Below are positions 16,177 through 23,670 of a DNA stretch of 47,880 bases, one piece after another. Below the pieces are notes generated by a model. That model worked only from the letters and a program-made list of their open reading frames with translations, was not told the DNA's origin and did no database searches. The position numbers and the translations under genes are program-made. The DNA lies in contig JAGQMC010000028.1 in assembly GCA_020428815.1 (NCBI GenBank), forward strand, positions 1 through 47,880. Direction: 5' to 3'. Source of the DNA: Candidatus Kaiserbacteria bacterium (GTDB lineage Bacteria; Patescibacteriota; Minisyncoccia; Phycocordibacterales; UBA918). Each line of letters starts with the position of its first letter. Position 1 is the first letter of the stretch.

Positions 16177-16698
16177 ATGAACAAATTAGTGCCCCAGAAC
16201 CACCCTGCCTTACACTCCATTGCTGAAGAAGTAACAGCCGAAGAATTTGCTGATGGTACCGTCGCTAAAATTCTTAAAGGGATGCGAACTGCTATCAAGA
16301 CCTATAATGTAGACGGTTACGCTGCAGTGGCTATTGCTGCTCCACAAGTTGGAGTCGCCAAACGTATTTTTTTGGTGGAAGACCAAAATAAAGAGAGAGA
16401 CGGAGAACTGCCAACTGTCGTAGCTATTAATCCTCATATTGTAAAGACCTCAAAGAAAACCCACGAAGTTGGAGAAGGTTGTTTATCAGTTCCAAATACC
16501 TACGGTGTCGTTAAGCGACACAAAAACGTAGTCATGCGTGCTATTGATGAAAATGGTGAACCTTTCGAACGTGGTGCTGGTGGACTGCTGGCACAAATTT
16601 TTCAACATGAATGTGACCACTTAGACGGCACTCTCTTTATTGATCGGGCTGAGAAATGTTGGCATAAAGATGATAAGCCTTTAGCTGAAGAGCTTTAA
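16177..16698 (+). CDS. def: Peptide deformylase
   Basis: Removes the formyl group from N-terminal methionine. 173 residues from the ATG at 16177 (MNKLVPQNHPALHS); an in-frame extension to 16117 is not family-like. All three metal-site motifs are present: AAPQVG, EGCLSVP and HECDHLDG, where the usual HExDH reads HECDH. Two nucleotides separate it from fmt, so the formylation and deformylation genes form one unit, as is common in bacteria. Confidence 0.96.
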   Translation: MNKLVPQNHPALHSIAEEVTAEEFADGTVAKILKGMRTAIKTYNVDGYAAVAIAAPQVGVAKRIFLVEDQNKERDGELPTVVAINPHIVKTSKKTHEVGEGCLSVPNTYGVVKRHKNVVMRAIDENGEPFERGAGGLLAQIFQHECDHLDGTLFIDRAEKCWHKDDKPLAEEL

Positions 16699-16700
16699 CT

Positions 16701-17582
16701 ATGAATAAAACATCCCTTAAATTTGTTTTCTTTGGCGGTGAACCACTGGGCGTTCCAGTCTTAGAAGAGCTGAAAGCTGCCAGCCTCACCCCAGAGCTGA
16801 TTATCTGCAACCCTGATCGACCAGTTGGTCGAAAACAAAAATTGACTCCTCCGCCAGTAAAATTGTGGGCTGAGCAGAATAATATTGAAACCTTTCAACC
16901 AACCTCATATAAAGACGAGGGTGAGTTAACTAGACTAAATCAAGAAAAGTGGGATTTGTTTGTAGTAGTAGCATATAACTTTATCTTACCCAAATGGTGT
17001 TTGGAGTTACCAAAGCATGGTGTCCTTAATGTTCACCCCTCACTATTACCCAAACTAAGAGGCGCCAGTCCTATTCGCACTGCCATCAAAGACGGCCTCC
17101 GAGAAGACATCGGTGTAACCATCATGCAAATGGATGAAGAAATGGATCATGGTCCAATTCTAGACCAAATTTACGTACCGATTGCCGATGATAATTGGCC
17201 GGTATCTGGACCCGAGTTAGACTTGGCTCTCGCCCACACCGGCGGAACCTTGCTAGCTGATGTTATTCCAGAGTGGCTGGCAGGCAATATCGACCCGCAA
17301 GAGCAAGACCATGACACCGCCACCTACTGCGGTAGACTGACCAAAGAAGATAGTCGTCTGGACTTAAACCCATTGAATCTACCAAGTGGTTCTGAAGCAC
17401 TTGTTTTACTACAAAAAATCAAAGCGTTTGAAGGTATCGGGGACACTTTTTTTATACACAACGGAAAACGGGTAAAAATAAAATCAGCTCTAATTGAAAA
17501 TGAAAAACTAAGCCTCAAAACAGTCATTCCAGAGGGAAAAAATGAAATTACTTTTTCTGATTATTTAAAGAATACAGCATAA
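16701..17582 (+). CDS. fmt: Methionyl-tRNA formyltransferase
   Basis: Formylates Met-tRNA(fMet) from 10-formyl-THF. 293 residues, somewhat shorter than the usual 310-315. Shows the N-terminal FFGGEPLGVPVLEEL strand-loop, the NPDRPVGR loop and the formyl-transfer signature VHPSLLPKLRGASPI. A C-terminal OB-fold-like domain follows (from about residue 205). Starts 2 nt after def and is followed by a clear terminator. Confidence 0.95.
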   Translation: MNKTSLKFVFFGGEPLGVPVLEELKAASLTPELIICNPDRPVGRKQKLTPPPVKLWAEQNNIETFQPTSYKDEGELTRLNQEKWDLFVVVAYNFILPKWCLELPKHGVLNVHPSLLPKLRGASPIRTAIKDGLREDIGVTIMQMDEEMDHGPILDQIYVPIADDNWPVSGPELDLALAHTGGTLLADVIPEWLAGNIDPQEQDHDTATYCGRLTKEDSRLDLNPLNLPSGSEALVLLQKIKAFEGIGDTFFIHNGKRVKIKSALIENEKLSLKTVIPEGKNEITFSDYLKNTA

Positions 17583-17588
17583 ATATAA

Positions 17589-17610
17589 AAAGCCCTGCAA
17601 GCAGGGCTTT
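17589..17610 (+). terminator. Bidirectional intrinsic terminator between fmt and the convergent secreted-protein gene
   Basis: AAAGCCCTGC / GCAGGGCTTT with a 2-nt loop, with A-run upstream and TTTG downstream. Confidence 0.75.
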
Positions 17611-17634
17611 GTGTCTGGAGTGTACCCAGATGAG

Positions 17635-18054
17635 TTAAAAATCAATCCCAGCGACAATGTCGGTAGCAAGACCGTCACCTCCTGGGGACGGCAGGGCAAG
17701 TGCGACAGTGGCGGAAAGGCCGGTCAGGCCGATGTAACTCAAGGTTGCGTCAGATTCAGCGGTGTAGACGCGGTTATCGTTACCGACTGCAGGTGGGTAT
17801 GTTTCCTGCAGATCAGCTCCTGCGACAGTGATGACATCGGGCGCGACAATCGAATCAGCCGTCAGAACAACCTGCATGAGGTTGTGGTCGGAGATTTTAT
17901 ACCACCCCACTTCCATGGGTGTGGCACTAGCCACCGTACTCCCGTAGTCTCCCGCAACCGCAACGGGCATGGACATGGCCGAAAGGCCAGAGCTCCACAC
18001 TATCGCGAATGCTGAGAGCAGGAGTGGCGTTAACAAACGTCTCGCTTGAAACAT
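17635..18054 (-). CDS. Secreted hypothetical protein, GC-rich
   Basis: 139 residues, not recognised. It begins with a typical Sec signal peptide: MFQARR, hydrophobic LLTPLLLSAFAIVW, then SSGLSAMSMPVAVAGD with cleavage probably after AVA. The mature part (about 105 residues) is rich in Val, Ala, Thr and Asp, has no Cys, and looks like a beta-rich extracellular domain. A purine-rich AGAGGAAG Shine-Dalgarno precedes the ATG. Base composition is visibly more GC-rich than its neighbours, which suggests recent transfer. The opposite-strand reading at 17611-18015 lacks these features and is rejected. Confidence 0.75.
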   Translation of the reverse strand: MFQARRLLTPLLLSAFAIVWSSGLSAMSMPVAVAGDYGSTVASATPMEVGWYKISDHNLMQVVLTADSIVAPDVITVAGADLQETYPPAVGNDNRVYTAESDATLSYIGLTGLSATVALALPSPGGDGLATDIVAGIDF

Positions 18055-18185
18055 AGCGACTTCCTCTCAGTTGGTTTATAGGAAAGATACCGGAGAACAA
18101 AAGTACAACCATGCAAAACGGCATCCTATCTGATAATACACCATTTAAATAATAAATAAACTGATTCTGGGCAGGTTGGATAAAT

Positions 18186-18226
18186 GAAAAAAGCCGGCAG
18201 GAACTTCGTTCCTGCCGGCTTTTTCT
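18186..18226 (-). terminator. Strong terminator downstream of the hibernation-factor gene
   Basis: A near-perfect stem AAAGCCGGCAGGAAC / GTTCCTGCCGGCTTT with a TTC loop and A/T runs on both sides, so it can act in either direction. Confidence 0.85.
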
Positions 18227-18242
18227 TAGCTTACTTACTCCC

Positions 18243-18605
18243 TTATTCCGTCATCATTGCTTCCTTAACTTCACGACCAGCCTGTTTTTCTAAATCAGCC
18301 TGTTTTTCTTTAGCTTGGCGCAATTCCCGATCTAATTCTGATTTCACCTCATCAATCGCTTTCTCAAAACTTTCTTCTGTCGCAGTAGCTCTAAACGAAT
18401 TACCATCAATCACTAGCATTGCCTCCATTTTGTATATTTCACCGTTCTGTTGGGGTGCTGTTTTACTAAACACAATCTCACAAGCAGAAGACTGATGCCC
18501 GCCAAAGTACTTTGCTAGAGCAGCATATTTCTGCTCTACCAAATCAGTCAGCGCCTGAGCTTCTTCAAGGTCATTAAATTTGTAGTTGATACTTGGAAAT
18601 GTCAT
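18243..18605 (-). CDS. hpf: Ribosome hibernation promoting factor / RaiA family protein
   Basis: 120 residues. The beta-alpha-beta-beta-beta-alpha pattern of HPF/YfiA proteins is visible: SINYKFNDLEEAQALTDLVEQ, the KYAALAKYFGG turn, CEIVFSK, KMEAMLVIDGNSFRATATEE and the long final helix FEKAIDEVKSELDRELRQAKEK. It binds the 30S decoding centre to silence ribosomes in slow growth. The C-terminal dimerisation domain of long HPF is missing. Lies 21 nt downstream of the glutaredoxin gene. Confidence 0.85.
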   Translation of the reverse strand: MTFPSINYKFNDLEEAQALTDLVEQKYAALAKYFGGHQSSACEIVFSKTAPQQNGEIYKMEAMLVIDGNSFRATATEESFEKAIDEVKSELDRELRQAKEKQADLEKQAGREVKEAMMTE

Positions 18606-18626
18606 GTTGATATGAACTTAAAACTA

Positions 18627-18935
18627 CTAACCTTCGCAAGATTCACAGGTCGAACCACCAACGTGAATACGCGGCTTAGCCACCTCATCTACGCCAGAAT
18701 TCGCATAGTTATCTCGCAGATATTCGATAATATCACTCGATTCATACATGGTTACCGACTTTTCTGAATCAACTAAAAATGGCACCTGTTTCTCACCCCC
18801 TTTATCCAATAACTCAGCCATAGCAGCTCCATCTTCTGCAACGTCTTTTATTTCCAGATTGACTTTAAGATTTTCGGCCATCTGGATTACTCTCTGGCAA
18901 AATGGACAGGTAGACTTTGAGTACAGTGTTAACAT
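18627..18935 (-). CDS. Glutaredoxin-like thiol-disulfide protein
   Basis: 102 residues with a thioredoxin fold: LTLYSKSTCPFCQRVI with the CPFC redox motif at residues 10-13, the cis-Pro segment KQVPFLVD, and MYESSDIIEYLRDNY like glutaredoxin/GST N-terminal domains. It would reduce disulfides using a thiol pool. A second Cys pair (CESC) lies at the extreme C-terminus and may act as a resolving or metal site. The upstream TATAAT (minus strand, about 18975-18980) and a perfect AAGGAGG lie 29 nt before the ATG. That is too far for initiation there, so the leader is odd or the Shine-Dalgarno serves no ORF. Confidence 0.88.
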   Translation of the reverse strand: MLTLYSKSTCPFCQRVIQMAENLKVNLEIKDVAEDGAAMAELLDKGGEKQVPFLVDSEKSVTMYESSDIIEYLRDNYANSGVDEVAKPRIHVGGSTCESCEG

Positions 18936-19115
18936 TTTGTTTATTTATTATCGATACTTGGTAACCTCCTTCACATTATACTACGCAGTTAAAGACAGGG
19001 CCATTCAAGCATAATTACCCCAAAACACATCAAGCATGTGTCAAATTAATATTTTTGTTCCAAATTCCCCGCCAACACACATTAGCAAACGACTCTAAAA
19101 CACAAATCCACTAAT

Positions 19116-19403
19116 CTAATTTAGCTTTCGATACAAGGTGCCAGTAAACGCCAAAGTCACTAAACCAACCACCAAAATCATTTCTGGGTGACTAGCAAAA
19201 AAACCAACTTCATCAATCACTTTTTCAAAACCATACAAAGTAGCCACTAAACCAAAAGTGGACAGTAACATGAACACCACTGGGAACCGTGTAAAAGCAG
19301 AATCCCGTAGTTTCTTGGCTTTACCAGACAACGAACCGCCCATGTCTTCTAATTTACGTATTTCTGCCTCAACCAGTTGTGTTTGCTCACTTATTTTGCT
19401 CAT
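19116..19403 (-). CDS. Small membrane protein with two helices, unrecognised
   Basis: 95 residues: a charged helical N-terminus (SEQTQLVEAEIRKLEDMGGS) and two hydrophobic segments (FPVVFMLLSTFGLVATLYGF and MILVVGLVTLAFTGTLY). Similar short proteins are common in this type of genome but I cannot name a function. The 180-nt stretch between it and the glutaredoxin gene holds that gene's promoter and nothing else I can identify. Confidence 0.7.
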   Translation of the reverse strand: MSKISEQTQLVEAEIRKLEDMGGSLSGKAKKLRDSAFTRFPVVFMLLSTFGLVATLYGFEKVIDEVGFFASHPEMILVVGLVTLAFTGTLYRKLN

Positions 19404-19445
19404 ATAAAAAAATTATAACAAACTTCTAACTACTTGATTAATAAA

Positions 19446-19471
19446 GAAACCCCGAGCCTTAGCCCGGGGTT
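19446..19471 (-). terminator. Terminator of the CoA-transferase/GNAT gene
   Basis: ACCCCG (19449-19454) pairs with CGGGGT (19465-19470); on the minus strand TTTCTTTATT follows. Confidence 0.75.
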
Positions 19472-19479
19472 CAGAAAGA

Positions 19480-21483
19480 TCAAGCGACCTTGCGGTCGGT
19501 GTTATTTGTTGAAGGAGCTGGATTAGTCATGTCTTTGTCATAGCAGACTTCGCTAATGTCCTCAGAGTTGACGGAACTAACAAAGTCTGAGGTTTCAAAG
19601 CGATACCGCATTTTTGGATTCTTCTGTCGATAAGTGGTTGCGTGGAAGTGTTGCACCTCCGGCTCTTTATAACCCCACTCCAACAAGTAGTCCATGAGAT
19701 AGGAACCTATCCCTTGTCCCTCCAAATCACTTCGCCGCGAAAAAGCTACTTCGTACCAACCTTCTTTTTCTTCAGACCAACCTTGATCGTTTCTCATGGC
19801 AAAGGCGTGAGCAATGCCGAGAATCTCCTCCTTAGCTTCCAGAATGAAAGCAGCATGATCGATGTAATCCAAAGAATCACCATAGCGCTCCTTGAGTCGC
19901 GCAGCCGAGGTTAGTGCTTCCACGGTCGTGGTCATCATGTATCTAGTACCGATATCATCGGTACTAAGACACCTGATATAAGCATCGACTTTGGTAATAT
20001 CCTCTGGCGTAGCGGGACGTAAGATAGCTCGAGTTCCGTTGCGCAAAGTCACTAGGCGAGGATTCATAACTTCAATCCCCTGCAAAGCCGGCATCTTCTG
20101 TATTTCTTTTATAAGATGCCGACGAAAGCCTGGGTCAGCGACACGAATCATCGCCCTCACCCGGTCTGTGTCGTCCAAATAACGCAAATCGGCACAACCA
20201 CGCTCGGTCACCACTACCACTGGCAAATCTGCACCGATGGTGTGATGGGCACCAGCCTCATGATGAGCAACAATCTTGCTTTCTACCGCTCCGTTTCTCA
20301 ACTGAGCAGTAGACGAAAGAGCAATAAACGACACTCCTCCCTCACTCAAGCTTGCGCCGTAAGCAAAGTCAAACTGACCACCGACATCACTATGTAGTTT
20401 CTTGCCAATGGTAGCCGCCGCCACTTCACCCGTTAAGCTAATACTCAATGTGCTGTTGATACTGCACATATACGGGTTTCGCGCTATCTCAGCTGGATTA
20501 TTGACATACTCCTGTGGCACAACCGCAAAATGTGGATTGTTGGCCATGGTTTTGTACAACTCCAGGCTTCCAACCACAAAACCAACTACTGCCTTGTTGC
20601 GCAGATACGTGCCGTCAAGACCCTTGATTTGATTATTTTTATACAGCTGTAACACGCCGTCAGAAAACATCTCTGACCAAATACCAGACACTGACAAACC
20701 TTTGCTAGCAATAAGCTCCGCTACAGCATTTGGGATTGTCCCAATGCCAAGCTGGAGCGTATGTGGCAAACATTGGTCTTCAGTTTCTTCCAGCAGATAG
20801 TCGAGGATATGCTCGGCGACCATAGTAGCCTTAGCACGCTGACTTTCCTTTGGCACCATGGTATGAGCCATAAGCTCTTCCTTGATTTGTACCACCAAAT
20901 CAAATTCAGACAGATGCATTGCGCACCCAACTTCAACTGATTTACCGGTTTCTGCATCGGTATATATACCGATGTGCCAATGCGGAACATTTTCGTTAAC
21001 CACCGCTACCCGAAAGCGCGCTTCCTTAACTGGAGTGTAATCCAGACCAGCGTTGAGACCAAGAGTTACTCGACCCTTTTTATCAGGTAGAGAACAATGA
21101 GCAAATGCTACATCCGCTCGCCAAGCATCACCACGAGATAAACGTGGCACCTGACTTAAGTTGCAGCGGATGTTTTTTGCCAACCCGCGATTAACCAAGT
21201 CTCTCAGTCCACCCCCGATAAAGGGAGTGACCGGTATTACACCTCCTGCCACTGCCCGCTCCCAACCTTCGGCTGGTCCCATAGACAGGGTTTGAAATGC
21301 ATAAGTACCGGAAATCTCTGATGCATGATTGTAAATCCACTCTTCAACCGCATTGATTCGCCCACAGTTACCAGGTAAATAGCAAACTGGCCTGTCCCCC
21401 AAACTTTTTTCTCGTCTGAGGCGTTCACTAACTTCACCCATAGCTTCAGTTAGCGATACCGTCCGAACGCCTAATGTCTTCAC
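19480..21483 (-). CDS. Acetyl-CoA hydrolase/CoA-transferase fused to a GNAT acetyltransferase
   Basis: 667 residues. Residues 1 to about 465 are a family I-type acetyl-CoA hydrolase / 4-hydroxybutyrate CoA-transferase, with the active-site Glu in SEMFSDG and the FDFAYGASLSEGG and VTERGCADLRYL segments. From about 485 to 620 is a GNAT domain with the acetyl-CoA loop GQGIGSYLMDYLLEWG. It could move CoA between acetate and another acid while the GNAT domain modifies a protein or senses acetyl-CoA. The start is taken as GTG at 21483 because AAGGAG lies 6 nt upstream; a TTG at 21501 is in frame but sits on that Shine-Dalgarno. It is a single-gene unit with its own promoter and terminator. Confidence 0.9.
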   Translation of the reverse strand: MKTLGVRTVSLTEAMGEVSERLRREKSLGDRPVCYLPGNCGRINAVEEWIYNHASEISGTYAFQTLSMGPAEGWERAVAGGVIPVTPFIGGGLRDLVNRGLAKNIRCNLSQVPRLSRGDAWRADVAFAHCSLPDKKGRVTLGLNAGLDYTPVKEARFRVAVVNENVPHWHIGIYTDAETGKSVEVGCAMHLSEFDLVVQIKEELMAHTMVPKESQRAKATMVAEHILDYLLEETEDQCLPHTLQLGIGTIPNAVAELIASKGLSVSGIWSEMFSDGVLQLYKNNQIKGLDGTYLRNKAVVGFVVGSLELYKTMANNPHFAVVPQEYVNNPAEIARNPYMCSINSTLSISLTGEVAAATIGKKLHSDVGGQFDFAYGASLSEGGVSFIALSSTAQLRNGAVESKIVAHHEAGAHHTIGADLPVVVVTERGCADLRYLDDTDRVRAMIRVADPGFRRHLIKEIQKMPALQGIEVMNPRLVTLRNGTRAILRPATPEDITKVDAYIRCLSTDDIGTRYMMTTTVEALTSAARLKERYGDSLDYIDHAAFILEAKEEILGIAHAFAMRNDQGWSEEKEGWYEVAFSRRSDLEGQGIGSYLMDYLLEWGYKEPEVQHFHATTYRQKNPKMRYRFETSDFVSSVNSEDISEVCYDKDMTNPAPSTNNTDRKVA

Positions 21484-21536
21484 TTTTAGCTCCTTTTTCA
21501 ATTAACAACGGCCAACAACCTGTCGGCACCGGCAAA

Positions 21537-21564
21537 ACTATACCATTAGATAGTACAATGTCAA
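21537..21564 (-). promoter_or_regulatory. Promoter of the CoA-transferase/GNAT gene
   Basis: Consensus TTGACA (21559-21564), 16-nt spacer, TATAGT (21537-21542) on the minus strand, about 54 nt before the GTG start. Confidence 0.75.
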
Positions 21565-21589
21565 AATAGTTATCATACTCATTACAGTA

Positions 21590-21613
21590 AAAAGTCGCAC
21601 CTGACGGTGCGAC
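21590..21613 (-). terminator. Terminator of the NlpC/P60-like gene
   Basis: GTCGCACC/GGTGCGAC stem (21594-21612) with TTTTTAC on the minus strand. Confidence 0.8.
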
Positions 21614-21618
21614 GTAAT

Positions 21619-22110
21619 TCAAATACCTAGTTTCGGGTGCGTGTAAAAAGCATCTACCTCCCTCAACGCCCCTCCTTCAGTAAGTAGTTCGTAGACTCCA
21701 TGCTTTCTCGGTGATCGGCCAACCGGACAATTGCTGACAGCCCACTCACAATCAACACATATACCAATATGTCTATGGGGACCGTCTGAACACATCTTAC
21801 TGGACCACACCACCACTACTCCAGCAGCCGGTCGCAATGACTCTACCCAGCCAGACCGCAACATATCTTCTACCGTAAAATCAATCGTGGTATAAAAACC
21901 ACCCTCTATTAGGTGAAAGTGTCGAAGTACTGAAGATACAAAATACGCACAAGACAAATCACCGTTATCTGTCACATCAATCTGACCACCTGCTTGCCTA
22001 TCAATATGAACGTTACGGTAAGCAGCTGTGCCCACACTGTTATTTACAAAGTCGAGATAGGTTTTAAGAAGAACTAGAGAACCTCCTTCTTCTTTCTCTA
22101 TTGTGTGCAT
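21619..22110 (-). CDS. NlpC/P60- or CHAP-like papain-fold protein
   Basis: 163 residues. The Cys54 in DLSCAYFVSSVL at the start of a helix, and His114 in HRHIGICVD at the start of a strand, fit the Cys-His pair of the NlpC/P60 superfamily; AAGVVVVWSSK before it matches the usual GDVVVW strand. No signal peptide is present, so it may act in the cytoplasm or be exported otherwise. GGAGGGTG lies 6 nt before the ATG. A function in cleaving cell-wall peptides is possible but not shown. Confidence 0.65.
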   Translation of the reverse strand: MHTIEKEEGGSLVLLKTYLDFVNNSVGTAAYRNVHIDRQAGGQIDVTDNGDLSCAYFVSSVLRHFHLIEGGFYTTIDFTVEDMLRSGWVESLRPAAGVVVVWSSKMCSDGPHRHIGICVDCEWAVSNCPVGRSPRKHGVYELLTEGGALREVDAFYTHPKLGI

Positions 22111-22171
22111 AATACACCCTCCAAAAAAAAGACTTCTTTATCCTATCATGATACAGATTGGAACACCCTAC

Positions 22172-22624
22172 TTAAGCTGCCTGCTGTCTGTCTATAACTG
22201 AGAACACACTAACATCTACCCCTTCCGGTAAATTGTAAGCCATGTAATGATCTCGGCCAGGTACTGGTATCCAACCGTGCCGTTCGTACATCCCATCTGC
22301 CTCTTTAGCATTAGCTTTATTTATACCAACCACATCAAACAATAGGCCAGATACATTCTCAGTGCTAATTTTCTCTTCCAAAGCTTTCATCAATTTTGCT
22401 CCATACCCATGACTTCGTTGGTCTGGGTTTATATATATTTCACTCAATTTGTAATGTGGTATTGGTAAATCATGGAAAAATATCTCTGCTGTACCAACCA
22501 ACTTCTCATCAACCCTCATTTCTAAAATCGTCTCACTGGAATTTTCTAAAATACACTCTGTAATATTAAAATTTGTCTCATCACCATTTTCTTGAACCAA
22601 AGGTGTACATTCATAATTATTCAT
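22172..22624 (-). CDS. GNAT family N-acetyltransferase
   Basis: 150 residues. Acetyl-CoA-binding motif A is seen as INPDQRSHGYGAKLMKALEE (Q/RxxGxG/A at about residues 68-77), preceded by the YKLSEIYI strand and followed by the ADGMYERHGW segment typical of GNAT proteins. The substrate cannot be inferred. Stands alone between the NlpC-like gene and the alpha/beta hydrolase. Confidence 0.88.
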   Translation of the reverse strand: MNNYECTPLVQENGDETNFNITECILENSSETILEMRVDEKLVGTAEIFFHDLPIPHYKLSEIYINPDQRSHGYGAKLMKALEEKISTENVSGLLFDVVGINKANAKEADGMYERHGWIPVPGRDHYMAYNLPEGVDVSVFSVIDRQQAA

Positions 22625-22684
22625 CTATCTAGTATAACAAGAGTTGTGTTTTCTAAGAAAAAGATTTACTGACTAATAATAATG

Positions 22685-22708
22685 AGACCCTGCTAAAACG
22701 CAGGGTCT
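22685..22708 (-). terminator. Hairpin downstream of the alpha/beta hydrolase gene
   Basis: AGACCCTGC / GCAGGGTCT, 9-bp perfect stem with a 6-nt loop. The T-content after it on the minus strand is weak. Confidence 0.55.
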
Positions 22709-22729
22709 TTAGAGTACAGATACACTAAG

Positions 22730-23422
22730 TCAGGCTGACAACATTTCATGCTCATCATAATAGTGCTCATAGTCACTTTGAATATGCTGAGCAATGTATA
22801 CGATTGTCCGACCAGATAAACCAAGACCCACGTGACTGCATCCCAGCACGATTTGATTTTGCACCCACTCACGCAGTAAATGGTCTGGCAAAAGCGCATC
22901 TTCTCGCGGAACAATCATATCTACTCCACCAATAATGGAGGTGTAGGATATGTTGGCCGGTGGCATCGGAGCAGGTTTTTGTAGTTCGAGCATAATGGTA
23001 CTGATATCTCGCTTTATTTCCTGCAGACCTTTTCCAACCTTGCTATGAATCAAGCAAGCCAATTTGTCGACAAAAGTTTCCTTGCCCTCATGAAGAAAGC
23101 CGGGGATATCATCGAGTGAACGTAGGCTGTTGGGCCAAATCGGTGAACCAATAGTGACGATACCAGAAACATAATCTGCACCGAGGATATTAGACAACTT
23201 TAAAGCCATTCGACCACCTTTGCTCCAACCAATTAGCTCGACAGGACAATCGTGCTTTCTGTGGATGTCGTAAAAAACCTCAAGTAGCTTGGGCCGAAAC
23301 TCTTCAAACCGTCCATGATTTCTTCCCTGTTTCCAGGTATAGGGTGTGTAACCCAAAGCCCGCAATGCCCAAACCAGAAAAATTAGCGAACCATCTGTGG
23401 CCGTAAAACCAGGCAAAATCAA
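22730..23422 (-). CDS. Alpha/beta hydrolase, main reading frame of a frameshifted gene
   Basis: The frame carries ILPGFTATDGS near its start, the nucleophile elbow GWSKGG, IVTIGSP after it, GGVDMIVPRE for the acid region and CSHVGLGLS with the catalytic His. This fits the PHA-depolymerase/lipase-like hydrolases. The annotated first codon (TTG at 23422) is inside the first core strand, so it is not a natural start. The frame is open upstream to the T6 run at 23485-23490, reading AWHIAKGDIKRGNGQ. The real start is the ATG at 23568, in a different frame (see next entry). As it stands the gene needs one inserted base to be whole. Confidence 0.85.
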   Translation of the reverse strand: MILPGFTATDGSLIFLVWALRALGYTPYTWKQGRNHGRFEEFRPKLLEVFYDIHRKHDCPVELIGWSKGGRMALKLSNILGADYVSGIVTIGSPIWPNSLRSLDDIPGFLHEGKETFVDKLACLIHSKVGKGLQEIKRDISTIMLELQKPAPMPPANISYTSIIGGVDMIVPREDALLPDHLLREWVQNQIVLGCSHVGLGLSGRTIVYIAQHIQSDYEHYYDEHEMLSA

Positions 23423-23460
23423 AATTGGCTGTCCGTTTCCTCTTTTGATATCCCCTTTGG

Positions 23461-23568
23461 CTATATGCCATGCGATAGTCTGCCAAAAAAGGTCATCTCA
23501 AACGCCGCTGAGCCGAACTCAACACCTAACTTAGGAGTAAACCTAAGCAATTCTTTCAAGGTACTCAT
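23461..23568 (-). pseudogene. 5' fragment of the frameshifted alpha/beta hydrolase gene
   Basis: An ATG at 23568 preceded by AGGAGGTG opens a 35-codon frame (MSTLKELLRFTPKLG...) that stops at TAG 23461-23463. If one T is added to the T6 run at 23485-23490, the frame passes through FFWQTIAWHIAKGD into the hydrolase at 22730-23422, giving a protein of about 279 residues. Cause may be an assembly or sequencing error in a homopolymer, a true mutation, or slippage. Confidence 0.75.
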
Positions 23569-23670
23569 TGTCCACCTCCTATGTAGTGTATAGACTGGAC
23601 CTGATTAATAATATCGTATTACTGACTAGTTACAATCAATTTAAGGAAAAATTGGTCATTTCAAAACTAA

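Noticed and set aside
17611-18015. 134-residue plus-strand frame opposite the secreted-protein gene
   Set aside because: Cys/His/Gly-rich composition is not protein-like, no Shine-Dalgarno, and the minus strand has a clear signal peptide and ribosome site.
23304-23486. 60-residue minus-strand frame at the hydrolase frameshift
   Set aside because: It is the third frame of the hydrolase gene and contains no recognisable core strand.
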